Of a stretch of 40,000 bases of DNA, positions 1-11,104 are shown piece after piece (position 1 is the stretch's first letter; every line of letters starts with the position of its first letter). The notes beneath the pieces are model-generated. The model was not told the origin of the DNA, searched no databases, and was given only the letters and a program-made list of their open reading frames with translations. The DNA comes from Neocallimastix lanati (nom. inval.) (Eukaryota; Neocallimastigomycota; Neocallimastigomycetes; Neocallimastigales; Neocallimastigaceae): positions 7,501 to 47,500 of the forward strand of contig JACVTC010000208.1 in the NCBI GenBank assembly GCA_016946835.1, in the 5' to 3' direction. The translations under genes and the position numbers were made by a program.

Positions 1-137
1 TGGTTCTCGCAACGATGAAGAACGCAGCAAAATGCGATAAGTAATGTGAATTGCAGAATACGTGAATCATCAAATCTTCGAACGCATATTGCACTTTTTT
101 AGTTTACTAAAAAAGTATGTCTGTTTGAGTATCAGTA
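1..137 (+). rRNA. 5.8S rRNA, 5'-truncated by the window edge
   Basis: The window starts inside 5.8S at the conserved stretch TTCTCGCAACGATGAAGAACG, followed by the conserved GCATATTGCAC block and the 3' end TTTGAGTATCAG. It is the small ribosomal RNA lying between ITS1 and ITS2 and pairing with 28S in the large subunit. Bases around 55-85 read GAATACGTGAATCATCAAATC, where most fungi have GAATTCAGTGAATCATCGAATC: one base short and substituted. This may be lineage variation or decay. The 3' boundary is approximate. Confidence 0.93.
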
Positions 138-373
138 AAATATTCTCATAAAAAAAAATTTTTTTTTTTTTATGGTCATGAGTGTTTTACAACGATAAAC
201 AAGTTGTTTCACTTTAAATTGATTTTTAAAAGCCAATTTTTTTTTGGTTTTTATCTAATAAAATTGGATAAAATTTTCCCGTAAAAAGGAATAAACTTTT
301 CAGTTTTAAAGGGTAAAAATTAAAATATTAATTGTTGCTTAATTTTAAAAGGAAAATTTAATTTAAAAATAAC
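138..373 (+). other. Internal transcribed spacer 2 (ITS2)
   Basis: Spacer between the 5.8S 3' end and the 28S 5' start. It is very rich in A and T, with a run of A and T near 150-172 and several short oligo-A/T blocks. Such an AT-rich ITS2 fits anaerobic gut fungi. Both boundaries are set by the flanking rRNA homology, not by processing data. Confidence 0.85.
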
Positions 374-407
374 TTGATCTCAAATCAGATAAGAGTACCC
401 GCTGAAC

Positions 408-440
<33 letters not shown>

Positions 441-707
441 AACAAGGATTCCCTTAGTAACGGCGAGTGAAGCGGGAAGAGCTCAAATTTGAAATCTTCA
501 AGGTTCTACCTTGACGAATTGTAGTTTAAAGAAGTGTTTTCTGTTAGAGGAGTAGCAAAAGTTCCTTGGAATGGGACATCATAGAGGGTGAGAATCCCGT
601 ATTTGGTTATTCTTTCTAGCTTTGTGATACACTTTCAAAGAGTCGGATTGTTTGGGAATGCAGTCCAAAATGGGTGGTAAATTTCATCTAAAGCTAAATA
701 TTGGCGA

Positions 708-741
<34 letters not shown>

Positions 742-1292
742 ATGAAAAGAACTTTGAAAAGAGAGTTAAACAGTACGTGAAATTGTCAAAAGGGAAGCGT
801 TTGACACCAGTGTTGTTTTTCCGAAAATCAATTAAGAAGGGCTTGATTTTGTGTTGTATTGACCTTATCAGCTTTCTTCACTCTTTTTCGAGTCTTTCTT
901 AATGCACTTTTCGGTTAACAAGTCAACATCAATTTCTTTTGTTGTAAAAGGGTATTTGGAAGGTGGCTTTCTTTTCGGAGAAAGTGTTTATAGCCTTATA
1001 CCTCTACAATCGGAGAGATTGAGGTCTGCAGCGTAGATCCTTCGGGGCTAGATACACTTGTGCTAAGTTATAGCTTTTCATAGACAACTTGTTGACTATG
1101 TTTAGTCATGTAGCTTACCCGCTTGTGCTATTTTACCTACGCTTAGGATGTTGACAAAATGGTTTTAAACGACCCGTCTTGAAACACGGACCAAGGAGTC
1201 TAACAAATATGCGAGTATTTGAGTGGTAAACTCATATGCGTAATGAAAGTGATTTTGGTGGGATTTCGATGAGCATTAAGATTTTTTTCACC
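374..1292 (+). rRNA. 28S (LSU) rRNA, 3'-truncated fragment
   Basis: Begins with the conserved 28S start (TTGATCTCAAATCAG, then the CCGCTGAACTTAAGCATATC primer site) and runs through the D1/D2 region, including CGATAGCGAACAAGTACCG and GACCCGTCTTGAAACACGG. It follows the expected order up to GGATTTCGATGAGCATTAA near 1279. In ordinary fungal 28S a CACC followed by ATCGACCGATC comes next; here CACC at 1289-1292 is followed by TGGAGATT, which belongs to the KBP-like gene on the other strand. Only about 0.9 kb of an expected 3.3 kb or more of 28S is present. The break is either a real rearrangement or an assembly join. Confidence 0.93.
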
Positions 1293-1726
1293 TGGAGATT
1301 CTTCATCCGTTTCAATATAATTTAATCCCAAATGATAATTGAATAAAGCCAAAATTAATTCTTCAGTCTGATTTTATATTTACATTAATAAATATGAATA
1401 TTACAAAAAAATAAAAAAAAAAAAATTAAAAAAAAATAAAAAAAAAAAAAATTAAATAAACCATAAAATGACAAATATATTAATAATTTTTAGTTTCTTA
1501 AATGTGTATGTTAAAAGTATGTTGATCATATAATGTACCTCTTGTGAAACTTCTTCTGCACCAGTTCTAATTCTATGAATAAATTTTTCTTTTAAATCCA
1601 ACTATTGGTATGAATATGACAATAAAAATAGAATATTATATTAATATATATATATATATATAAAGCATATATTGTTTAAAAAACTATGGGTACCATAATT
1701 TCTCTGGCCTTATATACATATTAAAA

Positions 1727-1757
<31 letters not shown>

Positions 1758-2292
1758 ATTTTTGTATCAAAGTATTAAAGTTATATTAGGTTATTGATTG
1801 GTATAAATTTTTATTTTATTTATTTATTTAAAAAAAAAAAAAAATTGAATAAGTATAAAATTATTGTTATTATCAATTTATACTGTTTTAATAATTATGT
1901 TTTCATTTAGTATATTATTATTATTAAGAATTTAAATTTAATTTACTTTATATTTTGACTGAAATGGAGCAGTTACTGGATCTTCAGTTGCTCTTAAAGT
2001 ATTTATTTCTAATATAATTTATTTTAAATATTATTAATAATGTGGTTTAATAAATGAGTTCAATTTTGAAGATGTTTAAACATTAGAATAAATAATTATT
2101 TAAATGTATATTAAAAATTACTATATAATAATTATATTTATATACATATGGTACTATATATATATTTTTTTTAAACTAATAAAAATTATATTTCTTTTTA
2201 ATTAATATTTTACCTTTATAGATTTCTAAATATTCCTTTGAAGAAAAAAAGGTTGCTACTCCTGGATATTCACGAATAATATAGGAAGACAT
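1281..2292 (-). CDS. KIF-binding protein (KBP/KIFBP) homologue, first four exons only; truncated by rDNA
   Basis: Four exons join in frame with GT-AG introns: 2292-2214 (ATG start, 79 nt), 2008-1947 (62 nt), 1601-1539 (63 nt) and 1367 to about 1281. The roughly 97 encoded residues start MSSYIIREYPGV and contain APFQSKYK, then LKEKFIHRIRTGAEEV, then LALFNYHLGLNYIETDEE followed by SPGE. From memory of the family, animal KBP has a PYKSKY motif followed by EFHLGVNHIDTEELSAGE in the same order, and this match is the basis for the call. KBP is a TPR-type protein of about 600 residues that binds and inhibits certain kinesin motor domains. A zoospore-forming fungus with flagella is a plausible host. 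The gene stops at the 28S junction, so about five-sixths is missing. An extra small exon between 1604 and 1945 cannot be excluded. Confidence 0.72.
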
Positions 2293-3169
2293 TTTGAAGT
2301 ATTGACACTTTTTATTTTTAAATAATATTTAATATATATATATATAATTTTTTATTAATATTAAAATATTCTTTTCTCTAGTTATATTCTATTTAAAAAT
2401 GTTATAATAATAATAATACAATAATAATTTTTAAATTATTATTAAAATGTATATATTGTTTATCTTGAATTATTATTATTTTTTATAATTTATAATAATA
2501 ATAAAATAATAATAATAATAATAATAATAATATATATATAACAAGAAAAAGATAATTTTTTTTTTTTTTTAAACTAAGGTAAATGTTTTCGTTTTGTTTA
2601 TTCTTAGTATTGCTAATTAAATGGTTTAACAACATTTTAATTTATTTTAATTCTCGACAAATAGAAAAACCATTACAATATATATACATATATATATAAA
2701 AATTAAAATATATAAATATTTATATAAAATATGGTATAAGATAAAATATTTACGTTTTTAAATTAAAATTAAATAATTCATAAACTAATATTAGTTATAT
2801 TGTTATAATGTTATTAATAATATCGTTATAAAATGTATAACTTTAATTTATTATGGAAATAATTATATTTGATTATTAATTTAATTTATTATTTTTTTTT
2901 AGTTTTGTTTTTTTGTTTATATTATAACTGAATTTTTGGTTTACTTTTTGTATTAAATATTAAGAGATTGATTTTAAATTTTTACTATAATATTTAGTAC
3001 AAAGAAAAATATAAATATGTATATGATTTTTTAATTTTGCTTTTTTTTTTTTTTTTTTTGCTCGTTCGTCCTTTTAGTATATTATTGTTATTGCTTTTTA
3101 GATTTTATTTGTTTTATTCCTTAAAAACAAATACTTTTTTGTTTTTTTATTTCTTAATCAAATCTAATT

Positions 3170-3200
<31 letters not shown>

Positions 3201-3644
3201 TGAACTATAAAATAAAAACAAATGAAAAGAATTTTTTTTTGTTTATATATTTGATTTTGTTATAATTTAACAACTTTAAGTATTTATTAGTTTATTTAAT
3301 TATTTATCTATTGAATTATTTGTAATATTTGTATTTATTAAATATATAATATATTAATAAATAGATAAAGTATTAAATAAATATAAATTTTAAAAAATAG
3401 CAATTAAAATATATACAGAGCAATATATTACAAATACTATTCTTTATCATATATTTATTTATGGATGATTAAAATATTTAAAAAAAAAATTGAAAAAGAA
3501 AAACGTTTTTTATTTTATTATATTAAATTTTAATATTTAATAATTAAATTAATATAAAATTAAAATTATATTTAAAATTTAATTATTTTATATTTTTAAT
3601 AAATTATAAATTATATTTAATATTAATTATTAAAAGTGAATTAA

Positions 3645-3704
3645 TATTTATTATTTATTATTTATTATTTATTATTTATTATTTATTATTTATTATTTAT
3701 TATT
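3645..3704. repeat. Heptanucleotide array (TTTATTA)n
   Basis: About eight near-perfect copies of a seven-base unit TTTATTA in tandem. The same unit is found on the other strand at 4.68-4.92 kb and again at 39.03-39.16 kb. Confidence 0.85.
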
Positions 3705-4675
3705 GATATATATTATTAAAATTATATATTATTAAAAGTATATATAAATAATTATTTCATAAAGTGATAAAAAAGAAAAGACAACACTATTATTATAAAT
3801 ATTTATAAATATAAATATTAAATTTTATTTTTAATTTTTATTATTTTTTTTTATTTTTTATTTTTAACTGTTATTATTTTTTTTTATTTCTTATTTCATA
3901 TTTTTTATTTTTTATTACTTATTATAGTTTTTAACCTCTTAACCGTTTTTTTTTTTTTAATTTAATCATTGATTGATATAAAAAAAAATTTTTTTTTATA
4001 TTACAAATTAACAGTCATATAACAAAAAATGGCCGTAAAAATTTTTTTTTTTTATTTTAATTTTTAATTATCAAATTAAATTATTTAATTATTTCATTGT
4101 ATCACCCATTCATTCATTATTGAATGGTGTATATTTAGCTAATCATTTTATTTTATTTCATTTCATTATCATTTCATTAAGTGCTATTACTAGAAATATT
4201 TATTAGAAAATAATTATATAAATAAAAAATAAATAAATAATATTTATCTTTGAATCCTAATAAATTTTATTAATATTTTATAATAATATTAATAAGTAAT
4301 AAAAAATGTAAAATTTAATGGTTAATTCTTGTTTATTATTTTATTCTGTATAATTTTTTTTTATTAATTTTTTAATTTATTTATTTATTTATTTATATTT
4401 GTAGTTTCTCATAGAGAATTAGATAATATATAATTGTATTATATATTTACATATACATATAAATTTAATATAAAAAAATTGATGTTAACATTTTTTATAA
4501 AATATAAATAATCCATATATATTATTTTAATTTAATTTATTTACTATTTCTTATATATTAAATATTTAAATTTAATATATTAAGAATTATAGATAACTTA
4601 TATTAATAAAACGTATTGATTAATCATAATTAAAAAATAAAAATTTTAATAATTAAATAATTGTAATAAATAATA

Positions 4676-4925
4676 ATAAATAATAGTAAATAATAAATAA
4701 TAAATAATAAATATAAATAATAAATAATATATAATAAATAATCAAATATTTAATATTAAATAAATAAATAAATAAATAATTAATAATTAATAAATAATAA
4801 ATAATAACTATAATAATTATTTATTATAATAATTAATAAATAATAAATAATAATAAATAATAAATAATAAATAATAAATAATAAATAATAAATAATAATA
4901 AATAATAAATAATAAATAATTATAT
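4676..4925. repeat. Interrupted heptanucleotide array (TAATAAA)n
   Basis: Blocks of the seven-base unit TAATAAA (reverse complement of the 3.65-kb array unit) at about 4681-4735 and 4840-4920, separated by irregular ATAA-rich sequence. It looks like an old microsatellite broken by point changes. Confidence 0.75.
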
Positions 4926-5050
4926 ATCATATATAATTATATATGATGGTAAATAAATAACAAATAAATAATAAATTTTATAAAGTATAAACTATTAAGT
5001 AATGAATAATTAATAATAATATATAATAATTAATAAAAATAGTAATATTT

Positions 5051-5704
5051 GAATGGTTGTTAAGAGAGGACCTCGTCGACAACGAAAATGTATGACAAAG
5101 AATGTAATGAGAGTCTGATACATTTAAGAAAGAGATTGTTTTTGTTTTTGTTTTTGTTTTATTTTTTTGAATAAGAATATATATATCCGTTAAATTTAAT
5201 TATTAATTAAATAATTTAATCATTAAAACACCGAAATTTTAGTATTAAAAAATACATATAAAAAGCAAAAGATATGAAAAAAAAAAAAAAAAAAAAAAAA
5301 CTGGAATAAAATATATATATATAAATTTATATATTATTATTTTTTTTAATAATATTATTATTATTAACAAACTATTATTTATACAATAATAAGTTTAAAT
5401 AAAAATAAAAATAAAAAAAAGAGGTAACTAAAAGAAATGAAATGAATATATAAAATCAGTAGCTATATGAACACTAAATTGGATATATATCTGAATATTT
5501 ATTAATAAAGTATATTATAATTTCGTATTTATAACAATTATATAATAGTAATTTATATTACATGATATACTTCTTTATCTATATTAATATTAGATTAGAA
5601 TTTGTTTTTTAAAACAAACACAAAAAAAAAAAAAAAAAAAAAGTAATTTTATACAGGCACTATCAACCATTAATAATAAATTTTATTTTAAATTATTTAA
5701 AAAA

Positions 5705-5789
<85 letters not shown>

Positions 5790-5880
5790 GATATGTGTTG
5801 TTTATTTATTTAATAAAATATATGATAATATGTATAAATATATACTATAACTATTAAGTAGTCATTATTCCCTCTAAAAT
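5051..5880. other. AT-rich spacer with a short higher-GC island at 5054-5115
   Basis: Most of this stretch is A/T runs, including A runs near 5277-5300 and 5622-5642. A short block at about 5054-5115 (TGGTTGTTAAGAGAGGACCT, then CGTCGACAACG) has clearly more G and C than its surroundings. It reads EWLLREDLVDNENV before a stop on the plus strand. It may be a mobile-element or gene remnant; nothing firmer can be said. Confidence 0.4.
5707..5789. repeat. TTA trinucleotide microsatellite
   Basis: About 27 uninterrupted TTA copies lying between the spacer and the 3' end of the minus-strand copia relic. Confidence 0.95.
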
Positions 5881-5904
5881 GAGATTTTTATATAAAAATG
5901 TAAT

Positions 5905-8900
5905 TTTAAAATTTTAATATTTTTGTATCATTTGAAATTTTTGTTAATATGTTAGCTAGCATCATGTTTTCCATGCCTACATACTTTAAATTTATTATTT
6001 TTTTATAATATTTTATTTGTTCAAAATTATTATCAATTAAAATTTTTTTATTGTTTTTTATACCATTATCTACCTGATTGCTTAAGATCATATAAGACTT
6101 TGTTAAGTTTCCAGTATCCCTTCCCAAAAAGTATATATGGCTTTTAGTAATTGTAATATAAGCATCTTTATTGAGAAAAGCGTTAAGATAAGCAGCCTTA
6201 ATATCAAGTTGGAAGATGTTCTAGTGAAAAACACCAGATAATACAAAAATGAGTTTATGACTATCAATATTTAAATAAAGTGAGATCATAATTAATATCC
6301 CATTTTTGAGGGAAACCTCTGGCAACAAGACGGGCTTTTATATTTATACATAAAATTACTACTATAAAAAAAAACACATTTAGTAGAAATAATTATTTTT
6401 TACCTATAGAAACCACTGAAATAAAAGTCATAATCTTGGTTGAATATAAATTATTTAATTCATCATTAATAGCATTAATCCAGTAATTTTTATTGTTGAA
6501 ACAAATAGCTTCACATAGCTATTAAGAGAATTAGAATAAGTAGATAGTGATCATATAGGTATCATCGGGATCTAACTTTTCTTCTTACATTCTAAGGGTA
6601 AAAGGAAAAATTGTTTTGGAGTCTGGAGAATTTGGAGGTAATGATCATATTCTGGAAGAATGGGATATATTAATCATTATATCTTCCATGATTTAATTTT
6701 CATTATATTTAATAATATTTTGAGTTGAAGTAGTAAGAGATTGGTTATTTTAGTAATAAATTTTCAAGATTTTGCCGATTAGTCGCATTGATTGAATTGA
6801 CGAAATTGGAATTCTTGGTTAATATTATTATTAGTTTAAGATGAATTATGAGTAATAGAAATTATGATTGTCATTTGAAGAAATATCACAAGAGTCATTA
6901 GAAATTATAGTATCATTTGAAATGTCACTTAAAGTATAATTATTATAAGAATTATCTTTTCCCATATTAGAAAAAGTAAATGAATTATTGATAATTTTAT
7001 TTGAGGAGGTGCAGGAATTTTGAAAATTTGAATTTGAATTTTTATTAATCATTTTGGATAAAAAATTTTCATTATTAAAATTTTTGTCTTTTTTTTTTTT
7101 TTTTTTTTTGAAAAATTTTTGATCCATAGTTTTATCAAAACTAGTATTTTATGTATATGATTAGTATTTTTATTTTTGATTATGTGTTTTATTTTGTTCA
7201 GATAAAGGTGTATGTAAAAATTTATTTATCATATTTTAATTAAGAAAAGTATTATTTAAATTAAAAAATTTGTTTTGACCAATAATTTTAATTTTTGAAA
7301 AATTTTTATTATCAATACTTTTTTTTCAAAATCTAAATTTTCAACATTTTTTTCTTTGTCTTTATTTTTAGCAGGAAGAGTATTTACAGCCCCAGAATTC
7401 ATTGGGATTTTTTTTTTCTTTTATCTCTTAAACATGCTTCATATTCGTTTTTCAATTTTAGATTGTTAGGGTTATTATTGGTAGAATTTATATTATTGAC
7501 AAGAATATTATGTTAGATATTTTTCTAAAAATTATTATTGTTTTAATTTTTTCTTTTAAAATTGTATTTTTATTCAAATTATAAATTTTGTTATTGATAA
7601 TTTTATAACAATTTTTGATTAAAATGTTAATTTCATTTGAATTAATTTCTTCATTAAAATTATCTTTTTCAATTTCATTATTTACAACTGAAATGTAGTC
7701 TTCTGATAAATTATTGTTTTCTTCATTTATATTATTTATTTTCAATAAAATTATTATTTTCAATAAAATTATTATTTTCAATAAAATTATTATTTTCAAT
7801 AAAATTATTATTTTCAATTAAAATTTCATTTGTATTATTATTTTCATATAAATTGTTATTTTTATATTATTGTTATCTTCATTTATATTATTTATTTTCA
7901 ATAAAATTATTATTTTCAATTAAAATTTCATTTGTATTATTATTTTCATATAAATTGTTATTTTTATATTATTGTTTTCTTCATTATAAAATTTCAATTA
8001 AATTATTATTTTCATTTAAAATATTGTCCTCGCTTAAATTGTTTTCTTTATTAATACTATTATCATTTAAAACTTAGCTTCTGTTTACTCATCAATGTCC
8101 ATTTTCAATAAAGAGAAATATAGGTCTTGAAAACTATTGCTTGTATATGCAAAGTTTCCTGGTTCTTCGATAAATTCAATGTCATTAATATAGTTTATTT
8201 TTTTTTCTATATCTATAGTAATATATGAATATTTATTTTTATTAAAACCAGGAAAAATACCATTTCTTGATTTTAATTTAAATTTTGATTTATGGGAATT
8301 TTGGTCTCTTTGTTAATATACATATGAAAGTTATTAGATATTTTATATTTACTTTTTTATTATAAAATATTACATCATGAATTAAATTATTATTTTCCTG
8401 AATGTGGAATCATATTATATATACATCAATCGGTGTTTTATAGTAAAATTCCAAAAGTTTTCTGATAAATTAGCCCAATACATAAATGATTTTGCTGAAT
8501 TTTTAAGTATATTATTAATTTCTAAGTATATTATTAATTTACAAAGGCTGAATTTTCAGTTTTTGTAAATATCCAGACTTTTCTTGAAAATTCGTCCATC
8601 ATTGTGATAGGAAGGTATTTTAATTTTTCTTCTTCTCCATTAGAAGAGTCAGTTAATGATATAAATTCTGATTTTGCAAGTTCTATACCACTAATAAGAT
8701 TTTTTTGATAATTTTTAGAAAGTAAAACTTTTTCTAGCTTAATTTATTTGTAAATTCCATATCTTTATTTTTTGGCTTTAAACTTCTGAGTCATTTTAAG
8801 TCAGTACTCCATATCAGCATTGTTGTTACCGTATTAATAATGGATTTAAAACATTATTGTTTACAATAGCTGGTTCATTATTGTTTGCAATTACTTATTC

Positions 8901-9240
8901 AGCATTGTAGTTTTGACAGAGCAAGTTTTTAAATTGAGATTGGGAGGTTTAAGATGTTAATTATGTCTGTAATGGCCTTGTTGAATTTGTATCATTACCA
9001 TTTAGAACATAAATAAAGAATTCATTATTTAAATGATCAACAATATCAGCTTCAAAAAATTTCTTCATACTATAAAATTTCGGCAACGTTTAAAATAAGA
9101 AACTTCCATTACGTCTTTAGTTAAAATGTAGTTTTTTGAAACATATCGGTTTTTATTAAAATTACTTTTGAAATATTAGAATAAGAATCAAATGAGACTC
9201 TTAATTTGATAAATTTTACTTATTTATTCAAAATAATAAT
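5905..9240 (-). mobile_element. Decayed Ty1/copia-type LTR retrotransposon (coding region relic)
   Basis: Broken pol motifs appear on the minus strand in copia order, integrase before reverse transcriptase. Gag-like text lies near 9080-8900 (KKFFEADIVDHLNNEFFIY). The integrase piece MDEFSRKVWIFTKTENSAF is at about 8600-8535, and its C-terminal KSRNGIFPGF block at about 8300-8245. A long Asn/Glu-rich linker runs through about 8090-6850. The RT block FQLDIKAAYLNAFLNKD is at 6222-6170, and the RT block YWKLNKVLYDLKQSGR, stop, WYK at 6115-6055. The RNase H end LKYVGMENMMLANILTK is at about 5995-5945. Stops and frameshifts occur throughout, and the YADD region and most of RNase H are deleted between about 6050 and 6000. 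No convincing LTR pair was found. The element is inactive. Ty1/copia is supported by domain order and the LADILTK-like ending. Confidence 0.8.
7735..7985 (-). repeat. Minisatellite and 102-bp duplication in the copia linker
   Basis: An 18-bp unit (TTCAATAAAATTATTATT) is repeated about five times from about 7739 to 7818. A segment starting at 7801 is then repeated starting at 7903, a period of 102 bp. Both periods are multiples of three, so on the minus strand they encode in-frame repeats of an ENNNFI-like text. This suggests they arose while the frame was still translated. Confidence 0.7.
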
Positions 9241-9301
9241 ATATAATATAACTAACATGGAGAGAAGTGGATAATCTATACAATGATGCTGGTTATATAA
9301 T

Positions 9302-9620
9302 TGATATAAAACAAATATGTGTAGTATCATATTTGTATATTTAATAATAATTATAATTTTTAAATATTAAATTTGTAATTATAATACTTTAATTCCTATA
9401 AAATTTATATAGTTCTATATAATAGAATATATAATTAATATATTATCTATTTCTTATAAGTAGATTAAATTATTTATATTAGAGATGGAGGACTCTCTTG
9501 TAAAATTTTAGGAATTAGAATTATTATTTTAATTGTACGAATATTATAATTTTATTAATAAATTTTACTAAACAACCATTAATTTAAAAAAAAAACCCAC
9601 TGCTTATAAATTAAAAGTGC
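9302..9620 (+). mobile_element. Solo LTR, main part (interrupted; last 8 bp at 11489-11496)
   Basis: Starts TGATATAAAACAAATATG and is clearly a diverged, shorter relative of the LTRs at 9621-10004 and 11105-11484 (shared blocks include GAATATATAATTAATATATTA and GACTCTCTTGTAAAATTTT). It stops at AAAAGTGC, exactly where the second element begins. Its expected terminus (ACATATCA) is found beyond the second element at 11489-11496. Joining the pieces leaves one complete LTR with TGATAT...ATATCA ends, flanked by TAAT on both sides (9298-9301 and 11497-11500). With no PBS and no partner LTR it is best read as a solo LTR left by LTR-LTR recombination. Confidence 0.8.
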
Positions 9621-10004
9621 TGATATAAAATAAATATGTGTAGTAACATATTTGTATATTTAATATTAATTATTAAATATTAAATTTATCTTTTTGATAG
9701 TAATTATTTTATTTTATTTTATTTCAATATGTATTATTATAATTATAATAATTATAATACTTTATTTCATATAAAATTTATATATTTCTATATATTAGAA
9801 TATATAATTAATATATTACCTATCTCTTATAAATAGATTAGATTATTTATATTAGAAATAGAGAACTCTCTTGTAAATTTTTAGGAATTAGAATTATTAT
9901 TTTAATTGTACGAATATTATAATTTTATTAATAAAATTTACTAAACTACCATTATTTAAAACCCACCGCTTATAAATTATTGCACATAAAAGTCCCGCAT
10001 ATCA
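9621..10004 (+). repeat. 5' LTR of the nested element
   Basis: 384 bp starting TGATATAAAATAAATATG and ending AAGTCCCGCATATCA, with 6-bp inverted termini TGATAT/ATATCA. It should hold the element promoter and the transcript start; no individual box can be separated from the AT-rich background. Confidence 0.88.
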
Positions 10005-10009
10005 AAAAT

Positions 10010-10027
10010 TGGTGTAGATATCGGGGA
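10010..10027 (+). promoter_or_regulatory. Primer-binding site of the nested element
   Basis: Five bases after the 5' LTR the sequence reads TGGTGTAGATATCGGGGA. It starts TGG, the complement of a tRNA CCA end. Its reverse complement, TCCCCGATATCTACACCA, has the form of a tRNA T-arm/acceptor 3' strand plus discriminator A plus CCA. It predicts a primer tRNA whose 5' acceptor strand is GTAGATA. The identity of the tRNA is not known to me. Confidence 0.72.
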
Positions 10028-10355
10028 TGTGCTATGTAAAAAAAAATAATTTATAAGTATTGGTGTTTAGTAATTTTGTTAATTAATTATTAATACGTAC
10101 ATATTTATATATATTCTCTTCAATTAGGATTAATATATTATTTAGGAAATAATTTAGGATATAATAAATTTTTTTTGATTGTTTATAGTTATTTTATATT
10201 AGATGAAGAGAAAGTTATAAAATATATATTATTTCATTCATTTAAGTATACTTTAAATAAATTGTCTTAAAATAAATAAAAATTTGGAATATCTTATAAT
10301 TATATTAAATAATAATAATAATTATTATAAAAAACATTATATTGTATAAATAAAT

Positions 10356-10390
<35 letters not shown>

Positions 10391-10434
10391 AATAAATAAG
10401 TACTATTATTTTTTTCTTTAATTAATTGCTAATA

Positions 10435-11015
10435 ATGAGGAATAATAATTTTACTGGCAATCGGGTAGATACTGGGACTCTTCCAAGAATTGGTGGATCT
10501 TGTAAAAACGCAGAAATCTGGAAATTTAAAATTAATAATTGGTTTAATAGGGAAGGTATCACTACTAATGAAAATAAGTTTAGTTATATTATTACCGCTG
10601 CTGAAGATGATATCATCACGTCACTAAGAGAAGAACAGGTTAGACTTAATAGAGTTCCTACCTTAGATGAATGTGTTGCCCTTATCAAAAAGAAGTATTG
10701 GAGAGAAAATAAAAAAATAGTTAAGTTAATAATTATATTAATATAAAAGAAAGAAAAATTAATAATAATAATTCTCCGGTTGATTTTAGTAATATTATAA
10801 ATGTAGATAGTGATAAGGAAATAAAAATTGAGAAAATTAAAAAGAAAATTAAAATTACCCATATTTTTATTCAAAATAATAGTAAAAATAAAATAAATAT
10901 TAATAAATTAATGATGCCCAAACCTGAAATCGCGTTAAACGAGGTTATTAATTATAGCAACAATCGCGTTGATACCAAACAAATAATTAGGAATTATAAA
11001 TATAAAAGAAAATAA
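10435..11015 (+). pseudogene. Gag-like capsid protein, broken by a frameshift
   Basis: The first frame starts at the ATG at 10435 (MRNNNFTGNRVDTGTLPRI) and runs to a stop at 10744-10746. It contains EIWKFKINNWF and NRVPTLDECVALIKKKYW, typical of a helical LTR-element gag/capsid region. From about 10720 the text continues in the -1 frame (NNYINIKERKINNNNSPVDF, later MMPKPEIALNEVINY) to a stop at 11013-11015. Together they make about 190 codons split by one shift between about 10710 and 10746. The second frame is closed by a stop just upstream of the overlap, and no clean slippery heptamer sits in the usable interval, so a disabling indel is likelier than programmed frameshifting. The protein would form the particle shell. 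No zinc knuckle was seen. Confidence 0.68.
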
Positions 11016-11104
11016 AATTTTAAAATTATTATTTATATTAATTAAACCTTATATTTTCTTTTATAAAAAAATATATATAGTTTAATTTTTAGCAAGGGCA
11101 TTTC

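Larger units (their letters stand above)
2293..5050. other. Gene-free AT-rich spacer
   Basis: No open frame, splice-linked exon pair or rRNA/tRNA signature was seen on either strand. The stretch is made of A/T runs (for example a T run of about 29 nt at 3166-3194), short AT dinucleotide tracts and heptanucleotide arrays listed separately. The part next to 2292 would hold the promoter and 5' UTR of the KBP-like gene, but no motif can be singled out in such sequence. Confidence 0.6.

Noticed and set aside
1680-1712. Additional KBP exon around GCCAGAGAAATTATGG on the minus strand
   Set aside because: Exons B and C join in phase 0 without it and it adds no recognisable family text.
3600-5000. 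CRISPR-like direct repeats
   Set aside because: The repeats are contiguous microsatellites without unique spacers, and the genome is eukaryotic.
9302-9620. 5' LTR of the copia relic
   Set aside because: It is in the opposite orientation to the relic's coding motifs and is flanked by its own TAAT duplication.
10700-10750. Programmed -1 frameshift in gag
   Set aside because: A slip at the upstream A run would meet a stop in the new frame, and no X-XXY-YYZ heptamer was seen in the remaining window.
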